64,000 nt of DNA. Source: Anas platyrhynchos (Eukaryota; Chordata; Aves; Anseriformes; Anatidae). The DNA lies in assembly GCF_047663525.1 (NCBI RefSeq), contig NC_092613.1, forward strand, positions 5,853,501 to 5,917,500, in the 5' to 3' direction. The notes beneath the pieces were generated by a model that was given only the letters and a program-made list of their open reading frames with translations, ran no database searches and had not been told where the DNA came from. A program made the translations under genes and the position numbers. This document shows positions 63,777 to 64,000 of this stretch, piece after piece; within the stretch, counting starts at the first letter, position 1; each line of letters begins with the position of its first letter.

Positions 63777-64000
63777 CTGCAAGAGAAACGGGGTTAGAAA
63801 CGAGCGCCTCGGGGTGCCACCAGGATGGACCCCCATGTGGTTTGGGGCATAAATCAGAGCCATCTGCCCCCAGTACACGGCTGGGGGAACAGAGGGACCG
63901 TTGTGAAGGAGTTGGGGGGCCGCTCACCCTGCTGCAACACCAGCGGTGTGCGGGCACCCTCCCCAAACCCTCCCCAAAGTCACAGATTCCTTCTCCAAAA

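Noticed and set aside
63926-63966. Possible additional MDFI exon ending in CAGG|GTGAGC
   Set aside because: Joining phase fits, but there is a TGA close upstream in that frame, no acceptor and no resemblance to the MDFI N-terminus.

Overview
This is vertebrate genomic DNA. Multi-exon genes with GT-AG introns, TATA boxes, AATAAA/ATTAAA signals, CpG-rich segments and GC-rich low-complexity introns are all visible. The compact GC-rich layout and the gene content point to a bird microchromosome. The gene order upstream gene(+) / PGC(+) / TFEB(+) / MDFI(-) matches, from general knowledge, the block on human 6p21 (MDFI-TFEB-PGC-FRS3) and its avian counterpart. The exact species cannot be told from the sequence.

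Layout. Positions 1-3850 look like the 3' end (UTR) of an unseen plus-strand gene, closing with an AATAAA at 3828. Next come two complete tandem progastricsin-type aspartic protease genes: copy 1 (coding exons 6136-9839, 389 aa) and copy 2 (12471-15961, 393 aa). Each has nine coding exons, the same splice phases, a TATA box and a poly(A) signal. A decayed third copy, exons 1-2 only, lies at about 17904-18134. A ~23-bp minisatellite of about 0.86 kb (18664-19519) then runs up to the CpG-rich TATA promoter and non-coding first exon of TFEB (about 19625-19793). The eight TFEB coding exons lie at 30860-34669 (455 aa), and the 3' UTR ends near 36375. A degenerate (CCCTAA)n interstitial telomeric tract of about 480 bp sits in TFEB coding intron 3.

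From 36.4 to 59.1 kb there is no recognisable protein gene. This desert alternates GC-rich filler with AT-rich blocks dense in TAATTA-type, TTATCA/GATA and similar motifs, which look like conserved non-coding regulatory elements. One minus-strand TATA box, short ATG exon with a good donor, and downstream AATAAA (about 52460 to 51045) may mark an undescribed transcript. The window ends with the last three coding exons of MDFI on the minus strand (63776 to 59901), which encode all of the cysteine-rich I-mf domain; its start lies beyond the window.

Functionally the locus combines secreted gastric zymogens (PGC copies), the master regulator of lysosome biogenesis (TFEB) and an inhibitor of bHLH transcription factors (MDFI). 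The genes are syntenic neighbours, not an operon-like unit. The most interesting items are the divergent second gastricsin copy, a possible gene-conversion tract shared by the two copies, the third protease relic, the tandem array touching the TFEB promoter, the intronic telomeric tract, and the candidate new transcript in the desert.
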